Notes under the pieces: model-generated
Database searches by the model: none
What the model was told of the DNA's origin: nothing
The model's input: only the letters and a program-made list of their open reading frames with translations
Shown: positions 50,801 to 60,010 of the stretch, piece by piece
How positions within the stretch are numbered: the first letter of the stretch is position 1
Layout: each line of letters opens with the position of its first letter
Source of the DNA: Monodelphis domestica
Lineage: Eukaryota > Chordata > Mammalia > Didelphimorphia > Didelphidae
Assembly: GCF_027887165.1 (NCBI RefSeq)
Contig: NC_077232.1
Span: forward strand, 14,285,255 to 14,349,254
DNA length: 64,000 nucleotides
Reading direction: 5' to 3'
Program-made: the position numbers and the translations under genes

Positions 50801-53800
50801 ATTCACCCTCTTATTGAATAATGAGTTACTCCTAAGTCACCACAGTGCTTGAGTAAATGCTATTTAATCACATTTCCTCTTTATACACTTCCTATTGTAT
50901 ATCTCCAAATTTACTCTCTACTGTAGTCTCATGAGCTTAAATAAAATTTCAGCTTATTATGTATTATAAAAACTTATTTATTCCATTTTAATAATATTTT
51001 ATTTGATCATTTCCAAGCATTATTCATTAAAGAAAAGATCATATTCTTTTCCTCCCCCCCACCCCCATAGTCAATGCATGATTTCACTGGGTATCACATG
51101 TGTTCTTGATTCGAACCCATTGCCATGTTGTTAGTATTTGCATTAGAGTGTTGGTTTAGAGTCTCTCCTCAGTCATATCCCCTCAACCGCTGTAGACAGG
51201 CAGTTGCTTTTCCTCATTGTTTGTACTCCCACAGTTTGTCCTCTGCTTATGAATAGTGTTTTTTCTCCTAGATCACTGCAGATTGTTCAGGGACATTACA
51301 CCGCTACTAATGGAGACATACATTACGTTCGATTATACCACAGTGTATTAGTCTCTGTGTACAATGTTCTCCTGGTTCTGCTCCTCTCACTCTGCATCAC
51401 TTCCTGGAGGTCGTTACAGTCTCCATGGAACTCCTCCACTTTATTATTCCTTTTAGCACAATACTGTTCCATCACCAACACATACCACAATTTGTTCAGT
51501 CATTCCCCAATTGATGGGCATCCCCTCATTTTCCAATTTTTGGCCACCACAAAGAGCACAGCTATGAATATTCTTGTACAAGTCCTTTTCCCCATTATCT
51601 CTTTGGGGTACAAACCCAGTTGTGCTATGGCTGGATCAAAAGGAAGACAGTCTTTTGTCGCCCTTTGGGCATAGTTCCAAATTGCCCTCCAGAATGGTTG
51701 GATCAGTTCACAACTCCACCAGCAATGAATTAATGTCCCTACTTTGCCACATCCCCTCCAGCATTCATTACTTTCCTTTGCTATCATGTTAGCCAATCAG
51801 CTAGGTGTGAGGTGATACCTCAGAGCTGTTTTGATTTGCATCTCTCTGACTATAAGAGATGTAGAACACTTCTTCATGTGCTTATTAATAGTTTTGATTT
51901 CTTTGGCTGAAAACTGCCTATCCATGTCCTTTGCCCATTTATCAATTGGAGAATGGCTTGATTTTTTGTACAATTGATTTAGCTCTTTATAAATTTGAAT
52001 AATTAAACCTTTGTCAGAGGTTTTTATGAATATTATTTCCCAATGTGTTGCTTCCCTTCTGATTTTAGTTACATTGGTTTTGTTTGTACAAAAGCTTTTT
52101 AATTTGATGTAATCCAGATTATTTATTTTACATTTTGTGACTCTTTCTATGTCTTCCTTGGTTTTAAAGTCTTTCCCCTCCCAAAGGTCTGACATGTATA
52201 CTATTCTGTGTTTACCCAATTTACTTATGGTTTCCTTCCTTATGTTTAAGTCATTGACCCATTTTGAATTTATCTTGGTGTAGGGTGTGAGGTGTTGATC
52301 TATTCCTAATCTCTCCCACACTGTCTTCCAATTTTCCCAGCAGTTTTTATCGAATAGTGGATTTTTGTCCCAAAAGCTGGGATCTTTGGGTTTATCTTAT
52401 ACTGTCTTGCTGAGGTCTCTTGCCCCCAGTCTATTCCACTGATTGTCCTTTCTGGCTCTTAGCCAATACCAAATTGTTTTGATGACTGCTGCTTTGTAAT
52501 ATAGTTTGAGGTCTGGGACTACAAGGCCCCCATCATTTGTGTGTTTTTTTTTTTCATTATTTCCCTGGATATCCTTGATCCTTTCTTATTCCAAATAAAC
52601 TTTGTTATGTTTTTTTTTTTCTAAATCATTAAAGAAATTTTTTTGGGAGTTCAATTGGTATGGCACTAAATAGATAAATAAGTTTGGGTAGGATGGTCAT
52701 TCTTATTATATTGGCTCATCCTATTCATGAGTAGTTGATGTTTTTCAAATTGCTCAAGTCTAGTTTTAGTTGTGTAGAGAGTGTTTTGTAGTTGTGTTCA
52801 TATAGATCCTGTGTTTGTCTCGGGAGATAGATTCCTAAGTATTTTATTTTGTCTAAGGTAATTTTGAATGGGATTTCTCTTTCTAGTTTTTGCTGCTGAG
52901 TTGTGTTGGAGATATATAGAAATGCTGATGACTTATGTGGGTTTATTTTGTATCCTGCAACTTTGCTAAATTGTTGATTGTTTCAATTAGCTTTTTGGTT
53001 GAATCTCTAGGATTCTTTAAGTATACCATCATGTCATCTGCAAAGAGCGATAATTTGGTCTCCTCCTTGCCTATTTTGATGCCTTCATTTTCTTTTTTTT
53101 CTCTAATTGCTACTTCCTGTGTTTCTAGTACGATGTCAAATAATAGAGGTGATAATGAGCATCCTTGTTTCACTCCTGATCTTAATGGGAATGCATCTAG
53201 TTTACCCCAATTGCAGATAATATTAGTTGATGGTTTTAGATATATACTGTTTATTATTTTTAGGAACGATCCTTCTATTCCTAAGCTTTCTAGTGTGTTT
53301 AATAGGAATGGATGTTGTATTTAATCAAAGGCTTTTTCTGCATCTATTGAGATAATCATGTGGTTCTTGTTGGTTTGCTTGTTAATGTGGATTTATTCCA
53401 TTTTAAAGAGAAAATTCTAGATAAGAAAAAGGGTTTGTCCATCTTTAAGCTTTGCCCTTTAAGAAATTTAGCTTACAGGCTCTTATTCTGGCCCTTTAAG
53501 TAAATGGCATAAAAGTTCAATGAAAAAGAATTCTGGGATCATTTTTCTCTAACAGTCAAAGGGAAGAGGAGTGGCTGGACTGAGCTCTTTCTCTGAATGA
53601 CAGTTGGTGGAATTTGGAAAGAAAGAAAAAGAAATTGAATAAAGCTGAAGAAGAAAACATATGGGTTTATTATTAAATAGCTTAGTGCCTGAGGAGTTTT
53701 TCCTCAACAATTCTGAGAAAGAGGTAGAGATTTGAGGCCTACTATCAAGAAGAACTCCAGGGGGAGCCAGAGAGCTCATCTGTCAAAGTTGTCACAGGCA

Positions 53801-56092
53801 GAGCTGTCTTTGAAGTTGACTCACACATGGGAGCTGGATTTAGTGGAAGAGAAATTGGCTGCTGGCATTTCATAAATTTCTTTAAGAAGATTTTATAAAT
53901 TAGTTTGAGGTAGGAAGACAGAATTGAATCTTGAGGTAGTGGAGTAGAACTCAGTGTAGTTTCTACATTAGTAGACAAAGAAGAAGCTTCAGGAGGGGAA
54001 GTTGACGTTGTGGTGTTTAGTAAAAAAATTAGTATTTGGGATTTGTGGATATTCTAGCTTATTCCTAATTCCTGATTCCTTTTTATACTTCTCCTCCATA
54101 ATAAAATCATGTTAGATTTAACTACCTCCAGCCATTAATCCACTGCCTGAAACCAGCTTGGCCCTGACAGATTTAGCTGTATCAATAGCAGCTTCAGTTT
54201 GATGAGAACAGTTGCCTCCAAACCTCCCTCAAAAGCCAGTGAATAGTGAACAACTAATAGCTCATTAATAATAGTTTGGTTATCAATACACCAGCTATTT
54301 TTCACCTCTTACTGTTAGCTTCTTGACTTCCATCAGCTGCCTGCAAACAGTTAACCCTGACAGTTTTAGTTTATCAATAAAACTGGGCAATCAACATTAT
54401 CAATATTTAAAGCCAACGCATTCAGATCTATTATATTCATAACATCTGGCCATCTTTTATTTAATCATAGCATAAGTATACAAACTTTTAATAGTTCATG
54501 TAAATATAGTAAAAATTAGGCATTTGTGTACATTAATAAGAAATAAACTAGGTGAGAGAAATAATTTCTGATACTGGAAATAATATTAAAGCATACAATA
54601 AAAGTATCATCCTGAGGAGTGGAAATCACAAAGAAAGAAAGAATTGAAATAGACACTTAAACTGAGAAAAATATGGATATAGATGTAAGAAATTGTTTAC
54701 TATTTAAAAATCAAAATATTTATGGAATCTATTATTAACAAATTTAAATGAGGTTCATTTATAACCTTTAGGACTTGGAATTATGAATTTGTTTTCAGAG
54801 GTTATTATATATAACAAAAATTACAGAATAAATTATTTCTCTATTTCATTCCTATTGTAGGAATACACTAGATATATAAAGTAATCACTTTAGGACTTAC
54901 TATAGAAAGTTAAATTTTGGAATGAGTCATTGAAAGCTTAGTTTTTATTTTATGAAACTATGACAAGGAATCAACAATTAATGATTTTTATCCACAAGTA
55001 GAGATGAAGAGAACCTGAAATATAGGTAAATTTTATTGACTGTCTAACATTTTTATTCTTCTCACTGAGAAGAAGGAGTCCAAAAGTGAGCTGAGCTTTA
55101 TGTGGAGGGACTAATGTTACAGTTTAATGGAGTAAGAAAACTCTGCTCTAAAAAATACCATAAGATTCATTTTTGTTGTATTCCCAGATGCAAAAGAGTG
55201 TACGCAGTGCCCGGAAGATCAGTACACAACCAAGGAGAAAGACAGATGCCTGCCCAAGACAGTGACTTACCTGGCTTATGAAGAGACTCTGGGAATGATT
55301 CTGGCCTTTGCAGCTCTCTGCTTCTCCATTCTCACCACCTTTGTCCTTGGAGTGTTTGTGATGTACAGAGACACCCCCATAGTTAAAGCCAATAATCGCA
55401 GTCTGAGCTACGTTCTGCTCACCTCTCTCACCCTTTGCTTCCTTTCTTCCTTGCTTTTCATTGGTCGTCCTACACCAGCCATTTGCCTCTTAAGACAAAC
55501 CACATTTGCCATTGTGTTCACGGTGGCCATTGCTTCCATCTTGGCTAAAACCATCACTGTGGTTCTGGCCTTTAGAGCCACTCAACCAGGGAGCAAGCTC
55601 AGGAGGTGGTTGGGAACATCAGTATCTTATTTTCTGATTTTCATTTGTACCTTTATCCAGATGTGCCTCTGTGGCATCTGGCTGGGGACATATCCCCCAT
55701 TCCTTGAGATGGATAGGCACTCTGAGGCTTCCTTCATTATCTTTCAGTGCAATGAGGGCTCCCTTGTGACCTTCTACTGTGTCCTTGGCTACATGGGCTT
55801 CCTGGCCTTTGTCAGCTTTACATTGGCTTTCCTGGCTAGGAATCTGCCAGACACTTTCAATGAAGCCAAGTACCTGACATTCAGCATGCTGGTGTTTTGC
55901 AGTGTCTGGATTGCCTTCTTGCCTGCATATCAGAGCACCAAAGGGAAGGCCATGGTGGCCATGGAGATCTTTTCTATTGTGGTCTCCAGTGCTGGAATTC
56001 TCATCTGTATCTTTGCTCCCAAATGCTATATAATCCTTCTGAGGGCAGACAGAAATACCCTGGAGATATTGAAAAACAAAGCTAATTCCTGA
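22560..56092 (+). CDS. Vomeronasal type-2 receptor (V2R) gene, six exons
   Basis: The joined exons (22560-22804, 26577-26868, 29797-30600, 42661-42879, 49514-49637, 55188-56092) give 2589 nt, that is 862 residues plus TGA, close to the roughly 850 residues usual for V2Rs. Domain order: signal peptide (about residues 6-24), Venus-flytrap ligand domain (exons 1-4, to about 520), nine-cysteine NCD3G linker (about 521-586), seven-helix family C domain (about 598-848) and a short tail. Family knowledge: V2Rs bind peptide or protein cues in vomeronasal microvilli and signal through G-alpha-o and TRPC2. The start ATG at 22560 precedes the hydrophobic leader. No in-frame stop interrupts the exons and all introns are GT-AG; only the exon 3 donor looks weak. 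Several family members are similar, so no gene number is assigned. Functionality is inferred from the intact frame. Confidence 0.93.
22805..26576 (+). other. V2R intron 1
   Basis: 3.8 kb, AT-rich, mostly without recognisable repeats. Its first roughly 120 bp still matches the DNA after the dead exon 1 copy near 12010-12114. An open frame at 25315-25644 has no recognised homology and is probably fortuitous or an unclassified old element. Confidence 0.7.
26577..26868 (+). CDS. V2R exon 2: ligand-binding lobe 1
   Basis: Preceded by a pyrimidine-rich tract and CACATTAG; ends CCACAG|GTAAGT. Encodes 97 full residues plus the split codon. Family hallmarks visible: [42 protein letters not shown] and [10 protein letters not shown] glycosylation sequon NVT falls near residue 110. 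The length of 292 bp is typical for this V2R exon. Confidence 0.95.
26869..29796 (+). other. V2R intron 2
   Basis: 2.9 kb containing one 5'-truncated antisense L1 (27501-28139) and a short GGGGT-rich run at about 29022-29050. Nothing else recognisable was seen. Confidence 0.7.
27501..28139 (-). mobile_element. L1, 5'-truncated, antisense in intron 2
   Basis: Poly-T at left, then L1 3' UTR and ORF2 C-terminus ([20 protein letters not shown] on the minus strand). Target duplication of about 16 bp, CTGATGTGCATTTTCT, at 27485-27500 and 28140-28155. Confidence 0.9.
29797..30600 (+). CDS. V2R exon 3: main Venus-flytrap exon
   Basis: Acceptor ATGTAG, then 268 in-phase codons, residues about 180-447. 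Hallmarks: [73 protein letters not shown] and [19 protein letters not shown]. It ends at TGG ACG before GTAACA. V2Rs usually end this exon in Gln (CAG) with a strong donor, so this site is weaker than usual. An LTR-like element begins 30 bp into the intron. Confidence 0.94.
30631..31195 (-). mobile_element. Probable ERV LTR (class II-like) next to exon 3
   Basis: Read on the minus strand it has CTATAAAAGTC and, about 15 bp on, CAATAAAAGGAGCTC, then pyrimidine-rich DNA ending CTCTCCATACA at 30631. Closely spaced TATA and AATAAA is a betaretrovirus-like LTR layout. The right boundary is approximate and no target duplication was confirmed. Confidence 0.5.
31202..31520 (-). mobile_element. Old L1 3' UTR fragment
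   Basis: Starts with a poly-T run (31201-31213) followed by AGCATATTTCCATGTTATTC-type sequence as in old L1 3' ends. Confidence 0.5.
33237..39842 (-). mobile_element. Full-length L1 (6.6 kb), antisense in intron 3
   Basis: Perfect 16-bp target duplication CTCTACTACTTCTATT (33221-33236, 39843-39858). Minus-strand order from the right: 5' UTR (start near 39842), ORF1 (pieces 38827-39012, 38085-38309), spacer rich in purines, ORF2 endonuclease (36589-37251, NQPLSNLDK and FSDHNTIK), RT fingers (35767-36147, [20 protein letters not shown]) and a 456-residue C-terminal piece (33578-34948). Several frame breaks, so probably inactive. Both ends are intact. Confidence 0.93.
39920..39975. repeat. (TCC)n microsatellite
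   Basis: About 17 CTC/TCC units with one interruption, just beyond the L1 target duplicate. Confidence 0.95.
40560..41190 (-). mobile_element. Old L1 3' fragment
   Basis: Diverged from the L1 C-terminal pattern: TTAGCACAATAGTACGCCAT, CAACTTATTCAACCATTTTC and CCCTCAATTTCCAATTC. It probably continues after the SINE to about 41560. Confidence 0.65.
41205..41415 (+). repeat. MAR1-type SINE
   Basis: Complete body: GATCCTGGGTTCAAATTTGG, CTGTGTGACCCTGGACAAGT, ACACCCATTGCCTAGCCC, ACCTTGGAACCAATACACAG. Inserted in an old L1. Confidence 0.9.
42661..42879 (+). CDS. V2R exon 4: end of ligand domain
   Basis: Acceptor TTGCTTTCAG; ends CCTCAG|GTAAGA; 73 codons in phase 0. It begins LHQFLKCV, as V2R exon 4 does, and includes [21 protein letters not shown] and a closing [13 protein letters not shown]. 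The stretch normally resembling FNNSAGDEV reads [10 protein letters not shown] here, and a few residues are missing compared with common paralogues (219 rather than about 227 bp), without loss of frame. Confidence 0.93.
43031..47290 (-). mobile_element. L1 lacking ORF1, antisense in intron 4
   Basis: 17-bp perfect target duplication CTCTGATTTCCTTTTCT (43014-43030, 47291-47307). The right end carries the L1 5' terminus (about 70 bp, GAGGACTTCCAGGTAAG on the minus strand). It passes at about 47215 straight into the inter-ORF spacer/ORF2 start. ORF1 and most of the 5' UTR (about 2.4 kb) are absent. ORF2 is present in pieces, with FVDDM at the RT site. Confidence 0.9.
47577..47800 (+). repeat. 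tRNA-type SINE relic
   Basis: TTTACTAGCTATATGCCTCT, GGGAAGTCACTTAGTCC, GGAGAAGGAAATTGTAAACC and CAGGATCTTTGCC show a diverged MAR1/Mon1-type SINE. Confidence 0.65.
47845..47881. repeat. (AT)n microsatellite
   Basis: About 17 TA units. Confidence 0.95.
48255..49248 (+). mobile_element. Mosaic solo LTR: family C start, family B end
   Basis: TGTAAACC to TTGTCACA, flanked by CTAC and CTAT (one mismatch). To about 48510 it follows family C (AAATTTCTTAGACTT, TTGCTGAACAATGGAAAG); after that it follows family B (AACCAGGTCTTGGAAATTGC, GAGCCACCATTGGCACAGG). It holds an approximately 71-bp imperfect tandem duplication (48553-48622 and 48624-48694). Confidence 0.8.
49514..49637 (+). CDS. V2R exon 5: cysteine-rich linker
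   Basis: 124 bp, the standard length of this exon in V2Rs and other family C receptors. Starts [15 protein letters not shown] and includes [16 protein letters not shown], giving six of the nine linker cysteines. Acceptor AACTCAG, donor A|GTGAGT, phase 1. It couples ligand-domain closure to the membrane domain. Confidence 0.95.
50991..53390 (-). mobile_element. L1, 5'-truncated, antisense in intron 5
   Basis: 15-bp target duplication ATTTATTCCATTTTA (50976-50990, 53391-53405). Minus-strand frames include [17 protein letters not shown] (RT active site) and the C-terminal region with [20 protein letters not shown]. Confidence 0.92.
53406..54450. repeat. Unclassified, possibly LTR-like stretch
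   Basis: Contains an AATAAAATC signal near 54098 and two similar blocks about 197 bp apart (CTGCCTGAAACCAG near 54145 and CTGCCTGCAAACAG near 54340, each followed by CCTGACAG and a TATCAATA stretch). No family was recognised. Confidence 0.35.
55188..56092 (+). CDS. V2R exon 6: end of linker, 7TM domain, stop
   Basis: Acceptor TATTCCCAG. Residues 562-862 contain the last linker cysteines ([13 protein letters not shown]), then seven membrane helices from about residue 598. Conserved landmarks: [11 protein letters not shown] in the first intracellular loop (about 622-632), [11 protein letters not shown] in TM3, [10 protein letters not shown] before TM6 (about 780-789), [12 protein letters not shown] in TM6 and [11 protein letters not shown] at the end of TM7. 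The short tail ends KNKANS, then TGA. Single-exon 7TM coding is normal for V2Rs. Confidence 0.97.
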
Positions 56093-56342
56093 GGTGCAAT
56101 GTGTTCTCAAGCTCTTAGAGATGTAGCTCCTGCTTTTTAATGAATGATTTAAAATAATCTAGCTTTTATTCCATTTATTTTCTATTATTATCTCTTTCTT
56201 TTGTAATAGACTGAAAAGTATTTTGAAGAGGTCATATTGTTTGATTTCTTAATAGAGGTAGAATTAATTTAGTAATTATATAAAATACCATCTAAAGAGC
56301 AGAAACTTAATGTACCAATGAGGATGAAAATAATTATATAAA

Positions 56343-56586
56343 AATAAATAAATAATTATAATAAGTGGCTGGTTTTGTATTCTTCATTTAATAACTATCA
56401 TATTTCTTGCCCTGGAAAAGTTCATCTAGGATTCTCATATGAAGCTATCTTATTTACCAAGTATTATATCAGTCATTTTATTTATTGTTTAATATTTGAT
56501 GAATTTAATATACACAATAAATGATTTGTTTGGGAATTATTGAAGCCAAATTTATTTGTTGAGGAATATGATTTATTCTCAATAAA
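56343..56586 (+). promoter_or_regulatory. Candidate V2R polyadenylation signals
   Basis: AATAAA hexamers lie at 56343, 56516 and 56581, about 250-490 bp after the stop codon, in an AT-rich stretch. Any could end the transcript; the sequence alone does not choose among them. Confidence 0.4.
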
Positions 56587-56767
56587 AATTTTTAAGAAGT
56601 TATTATACCTTCCATTCACTTTTCCATTATAGATTTATGGTGTGTTGTGGATAATTATCTGTCAGAGATTCATTGTTCTCTGAATGATCCCTTGAACATA
56701 TTGGAAGCTTTTTTTTTAATTGTAAGACATAATAACAATGAGAAAATAGTCATGCATCCATAAGAAT

Positions 56768-58039
56768 TGTAAATCTTGAAATTTCTCAGACTTGTGAATG
56801 TTGAAAAATTTCCCCATCAGGGAATTCTCAGTTGGAACAACTCCCTACTGGGAACATTCCCCATTTTGACTGTGAGAACTCGCCAGGATCAGAAATGGGA
56901 GGACCTTTACTCCACCCATACTTAAGGCTGCTTTAGGGGAGAAAACTCCTTGCTAAACAGTGAAAGTACTTGGACCCATGCTTATGATGAGGCAGGGAGT
57001 TCTTTGAGCCATGCCTGTTTTTAGAATTGATACAATGGGATGCTAGGTACCTATAAGGGTCGGGCAACTTGTAAACTTGCCAGGAGCAAAGAGGTGAAAA
57101 CTTACTTAGAGTTTTCTCTTGAGGGGATTAGTCGACTCAGCTGTGTTTTCTCTGGTTCAGACTTACTGAGGGGATTAGTGGACCCAGCAATGTTTTTAGA
57201 ATGGGTTGTCCTTTGGAAAACGTCTACTGTGATTGGTAGATGTAAGGACTTAGGGGAGGTGACATAGGAGAAAACCCCCTATACAAGAAAAAGCAGAATC
57301 TCTTGAAAGAAAAAATCCTTTTGGAGAAATCTCTTATGAGGATCTCTTGAGGAAGAATATCTTGTGAGAGGCTCTGAAGAAGGGAAGCTCTTGGAGGACA
57401 ATCTCTAAGGAGGTCTCACTGGAGCTCCTCTTGAGAGGACTCTGTCCCTCTGGAGGCTCTGGAGAGAGGCCCTTTGAAACAGTCTCTGGCTGGATCTCTC
57501 TTTGAGGAGGACTCTGGCTGGAACTCTCTCAGATGAAGTCAGCTGAGATGGAGTTGGCCTGGTGTCACTAGAATCCTTGGTTAGACAGACCTTGTGGTGA
57601 GTGATAAAAGACTGACTGACTGATCTCTCTCTTTTAAGACTCAGGTCTAGGCCATGTTGGCTTAAGGCCCTTCATACTTATTTCCTTTTTCTCTCTTTCT
57701 CTCTTTTCTTTAATTCCACATTTGTATTAATTAAAATCTCTATAAAACCCAGTTGACTTGAGTATTTGAATAATTGGGAATATTTCCCTGGCGACCACCT
57801 TATATTTGATTTAAAACCAAGACACTGTAGTGAAACATATTTTCTGCTGTCAAATTTACTCACCCACTCTTATTATCTAGCATAATTTGTATCATCCACT
57901 ATTTACTCACTACAGTTTACAACCTCAACCATTTTAACTATAACAGTTTAAGCCATATACTCTTTTAAATCTAGCAGTTTATGGCATCCACTCTTATTTC
58001 TACAACAATTTAAGGCCTTCAACGATTTTAAATATTACA
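56768..58039 (+). mobile_element. Solo LTR, family C
   Basis: TGTAAATC to ATTACA, with a perfect 4-bp target duplication GAAT (56764-56767, 58040-58043). It lies just downstream of the V2R 3' end, in the same orientation, and has an internal CCCTGGCGACCACC block near 57790. Confidence 0.85.
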
Positions 58040-58059
58040 GAATTCAGTTTTCTTTTTTT

Positions 58060-58260
58060 TCAACTCTTACCTTCTATCTAGAATCATTAGCAACTATTTG
58101 TTCCAAACCACTTCGTAAGTGTAATGGAATTAGTGTAAAGAGTCTCATCTAGGGTAACACAACTAGAAAGTATTGGAGGGCATATTTAAAAACAGAATTT
58201 GAAAACTATAGCTTGAGTCTCAACCCACTGAATCACTTAGCTATCCCTTTTAGACTTAAA
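58060..58260 (-). repeat. Old MAR1-type SINE
   Basis: Diverged minus-strand copy: CTCTTACCTTCTATCTAGAA, TTGTTCCAAACC, and ending CAACCCACTGAATCACTTAG. Confidence 0.65.
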
Positions 58261-58599
58261 TTTTTTTGCACATGTATATATAATATTTTGCAATTCAATG
58301 CTTGGAACTTTTTGTAAAAATCAATTGTAATAATTATTTACATTTTAAAATCCAATTTCTTTGCTTTTCTTTATTACACCCTCTATTCAATAAAATAGCA
58401 TGTTATATAACACACATTTTACAAGTGAATTGACACAAAAGATGTTTCTATAATAACAGTAGTTCAAAAAATCCCATAAGACATGTAAAATGATCTGATA
58501 AATAATGTGATCAATCTACACTCATAACTCATCTGGTCTCTATCTTTTGTTAAATACCTCTTTTCATTAAGTGTACTGTAAAATGCAATTAATTTGATA

Positions 58600-58990
58600 A
58601 GACTTCTTTGTTTATTTTGTCAAATATTTTGTGTAGTATTAGGATTAGTTTTTCTTTAAATGTTTGAAAGAGTTCAGTTGTGAATCCATCAGGCCTTAGG
58701 GTATTTTTCCTTGGGGAGTTCTTGATGGCTTGTTAATTTCTTTTTGAATTATTTAACTATTTTATTTCTGCTTTTGTTTATTTAGGCATTTTATATTTTT
58801 GTAAGTATTTGTCAATTTCACCTAAATTATAATTGTTGCCATATAATTGAGCATTATAGCTCTTAAAAACTGTCTCAATTAACTCTTCATTCGAGGTGAG
58901 GTCACCCTTTTCCTTTTTATATCAATAACTAGATTCTCTATGAGTTATATTAGATTTATCTGTACTTTATCTAGTTATTTATTTTTTCAA
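58600..58990 (-). mobile_element. L1 ORF2 RT fragment, inverted part
   Basis: GTGAATCCATCAGGCCTTAG and TTCTTTAAATGTTTGAAAGA correspond to minus-strand L1 RT (compare about 35935-35985). It is joined to plus-strand L1 at about 58991. Confidence 0.75.
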
Positions 58991-59560
58991 ATGTTAGGAA
59001 ATTCATCCACATAACTGACCATATCAGTAACCAAACTAACAGAAGTCACATGATTATCTCAATAGATGCAAGAAAAGCATTTGACAAAATACATCACTCA
59101 TTACTATTAAGAACACTATAAAGTATAAAAATAAAAGGGCCTTGACTCTAAATAATAAAAAAGTATATTCCTAAAAAAAATTATATAAGTATCACCTGCA
59201 AAGGGGATTAGTTAAAGCCTCTCCAATAAGATCAGGAGGGAAGTAAGGATGACCATCATCACCTCTATTATTTAATATTATACTAGAAATTCTAGCTGAG
59301 CAATTAGAGAAGAAACAGAAAGTGAAGGCATCAAAGTAGCAATGAGGAAACTAAATTATCATTCTTTCCAGATGATATGATGGTATACTTAAAGAAATCA
59401 AGAAAATCAACTAAAAAGTAGTGTAAATAATTAATAATTTTGGCAAATTAACAGGATGCAAAAGAAACCCACATAAGTTATCAGCATTTTTAGTTATTTC
59501 CAATAAAAATTACCAACAACAGTTGGAAAGAGAAAGTCTATTTCAAATCATTCTATGCCA
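58991..59560 (+). mobile_element. L1 ORF2 RT fragment
   Basis: Encodes diverged RT: GATGCAAGAAAAGCATTTGA (DARKAF), then TTTCCAGATGATATGATGGT, a changed active-site F-x-DDM. Many breaks. With 58600-58990 it forms a 5'-inverted L1. Confidence 0.75.
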
Positions 59561-59599
59561 AAGTAAGTATTTGAAAATCTATCTGCCATAACAAACTGA

Positions 59600-60010
59600 G
59601 TCTTATGGAATTGTGTTGGATTTTTATATTGTTTATAGCAACTACATCTCTACTAGTAGATCATGTTTAAAATGTTGTTTCTGTGATCAATGAATTTGTT
59701 CTATTCATGGTGAACTAGGGCTTTGCTCATCCAGCATGTTAAGACTGCTTTGGTGGTACAGGTGGAAGAAACCAATAAGAAGATTCAATGGCTGAGATGG
59801 CGATGCAGCAAAGCACTGTGGAGTGCTTAGGGAGGGTTGGAGCACAAAGGACAACACAGCCATCCAATGCAGCTGAGGAAGTCTCCAGGTGTAACGACTT
59901 TTCATGCCACTGGACCCAGGCTTCTAAAGCCGAGAGAGTGGGATTGTCTCTGTGCATCGACTTTTCTACTTAAATCTCTTTCACACACAGGTATCTTTGT
60001 GCACACTCAT
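59600..60010 (+). other. Unclassified, higher-GC stretch, possible repeat
   Basis: Richer in G+C than its surroundings, with overlapping short frames on both strands (59705-60019) and no recognised product. It resembles the body of an interspersed repeat, but no family could be named. Confidence 0.3.

Larger units (their letters stand above)
49638..55187 (+). other. V2R intron 5
   Basis: 5.5 kb with an antisense L1 (50991-53390) followed by an unclassified possible LTR-like stretch (53406-54450). 49640-50970 and 54450-55180 are AT-rich with nothing recognised. Confidence 0.7.

Noticed and set aside
53549-53978. Two minus-strand frames of 76-77 residues
   Set aside because: No recognised domain; they lie in a probable repeat.
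55619-56110. 163-residue minus-strand frame
   Set aside because: Antisense shadow of the 7TM exon.
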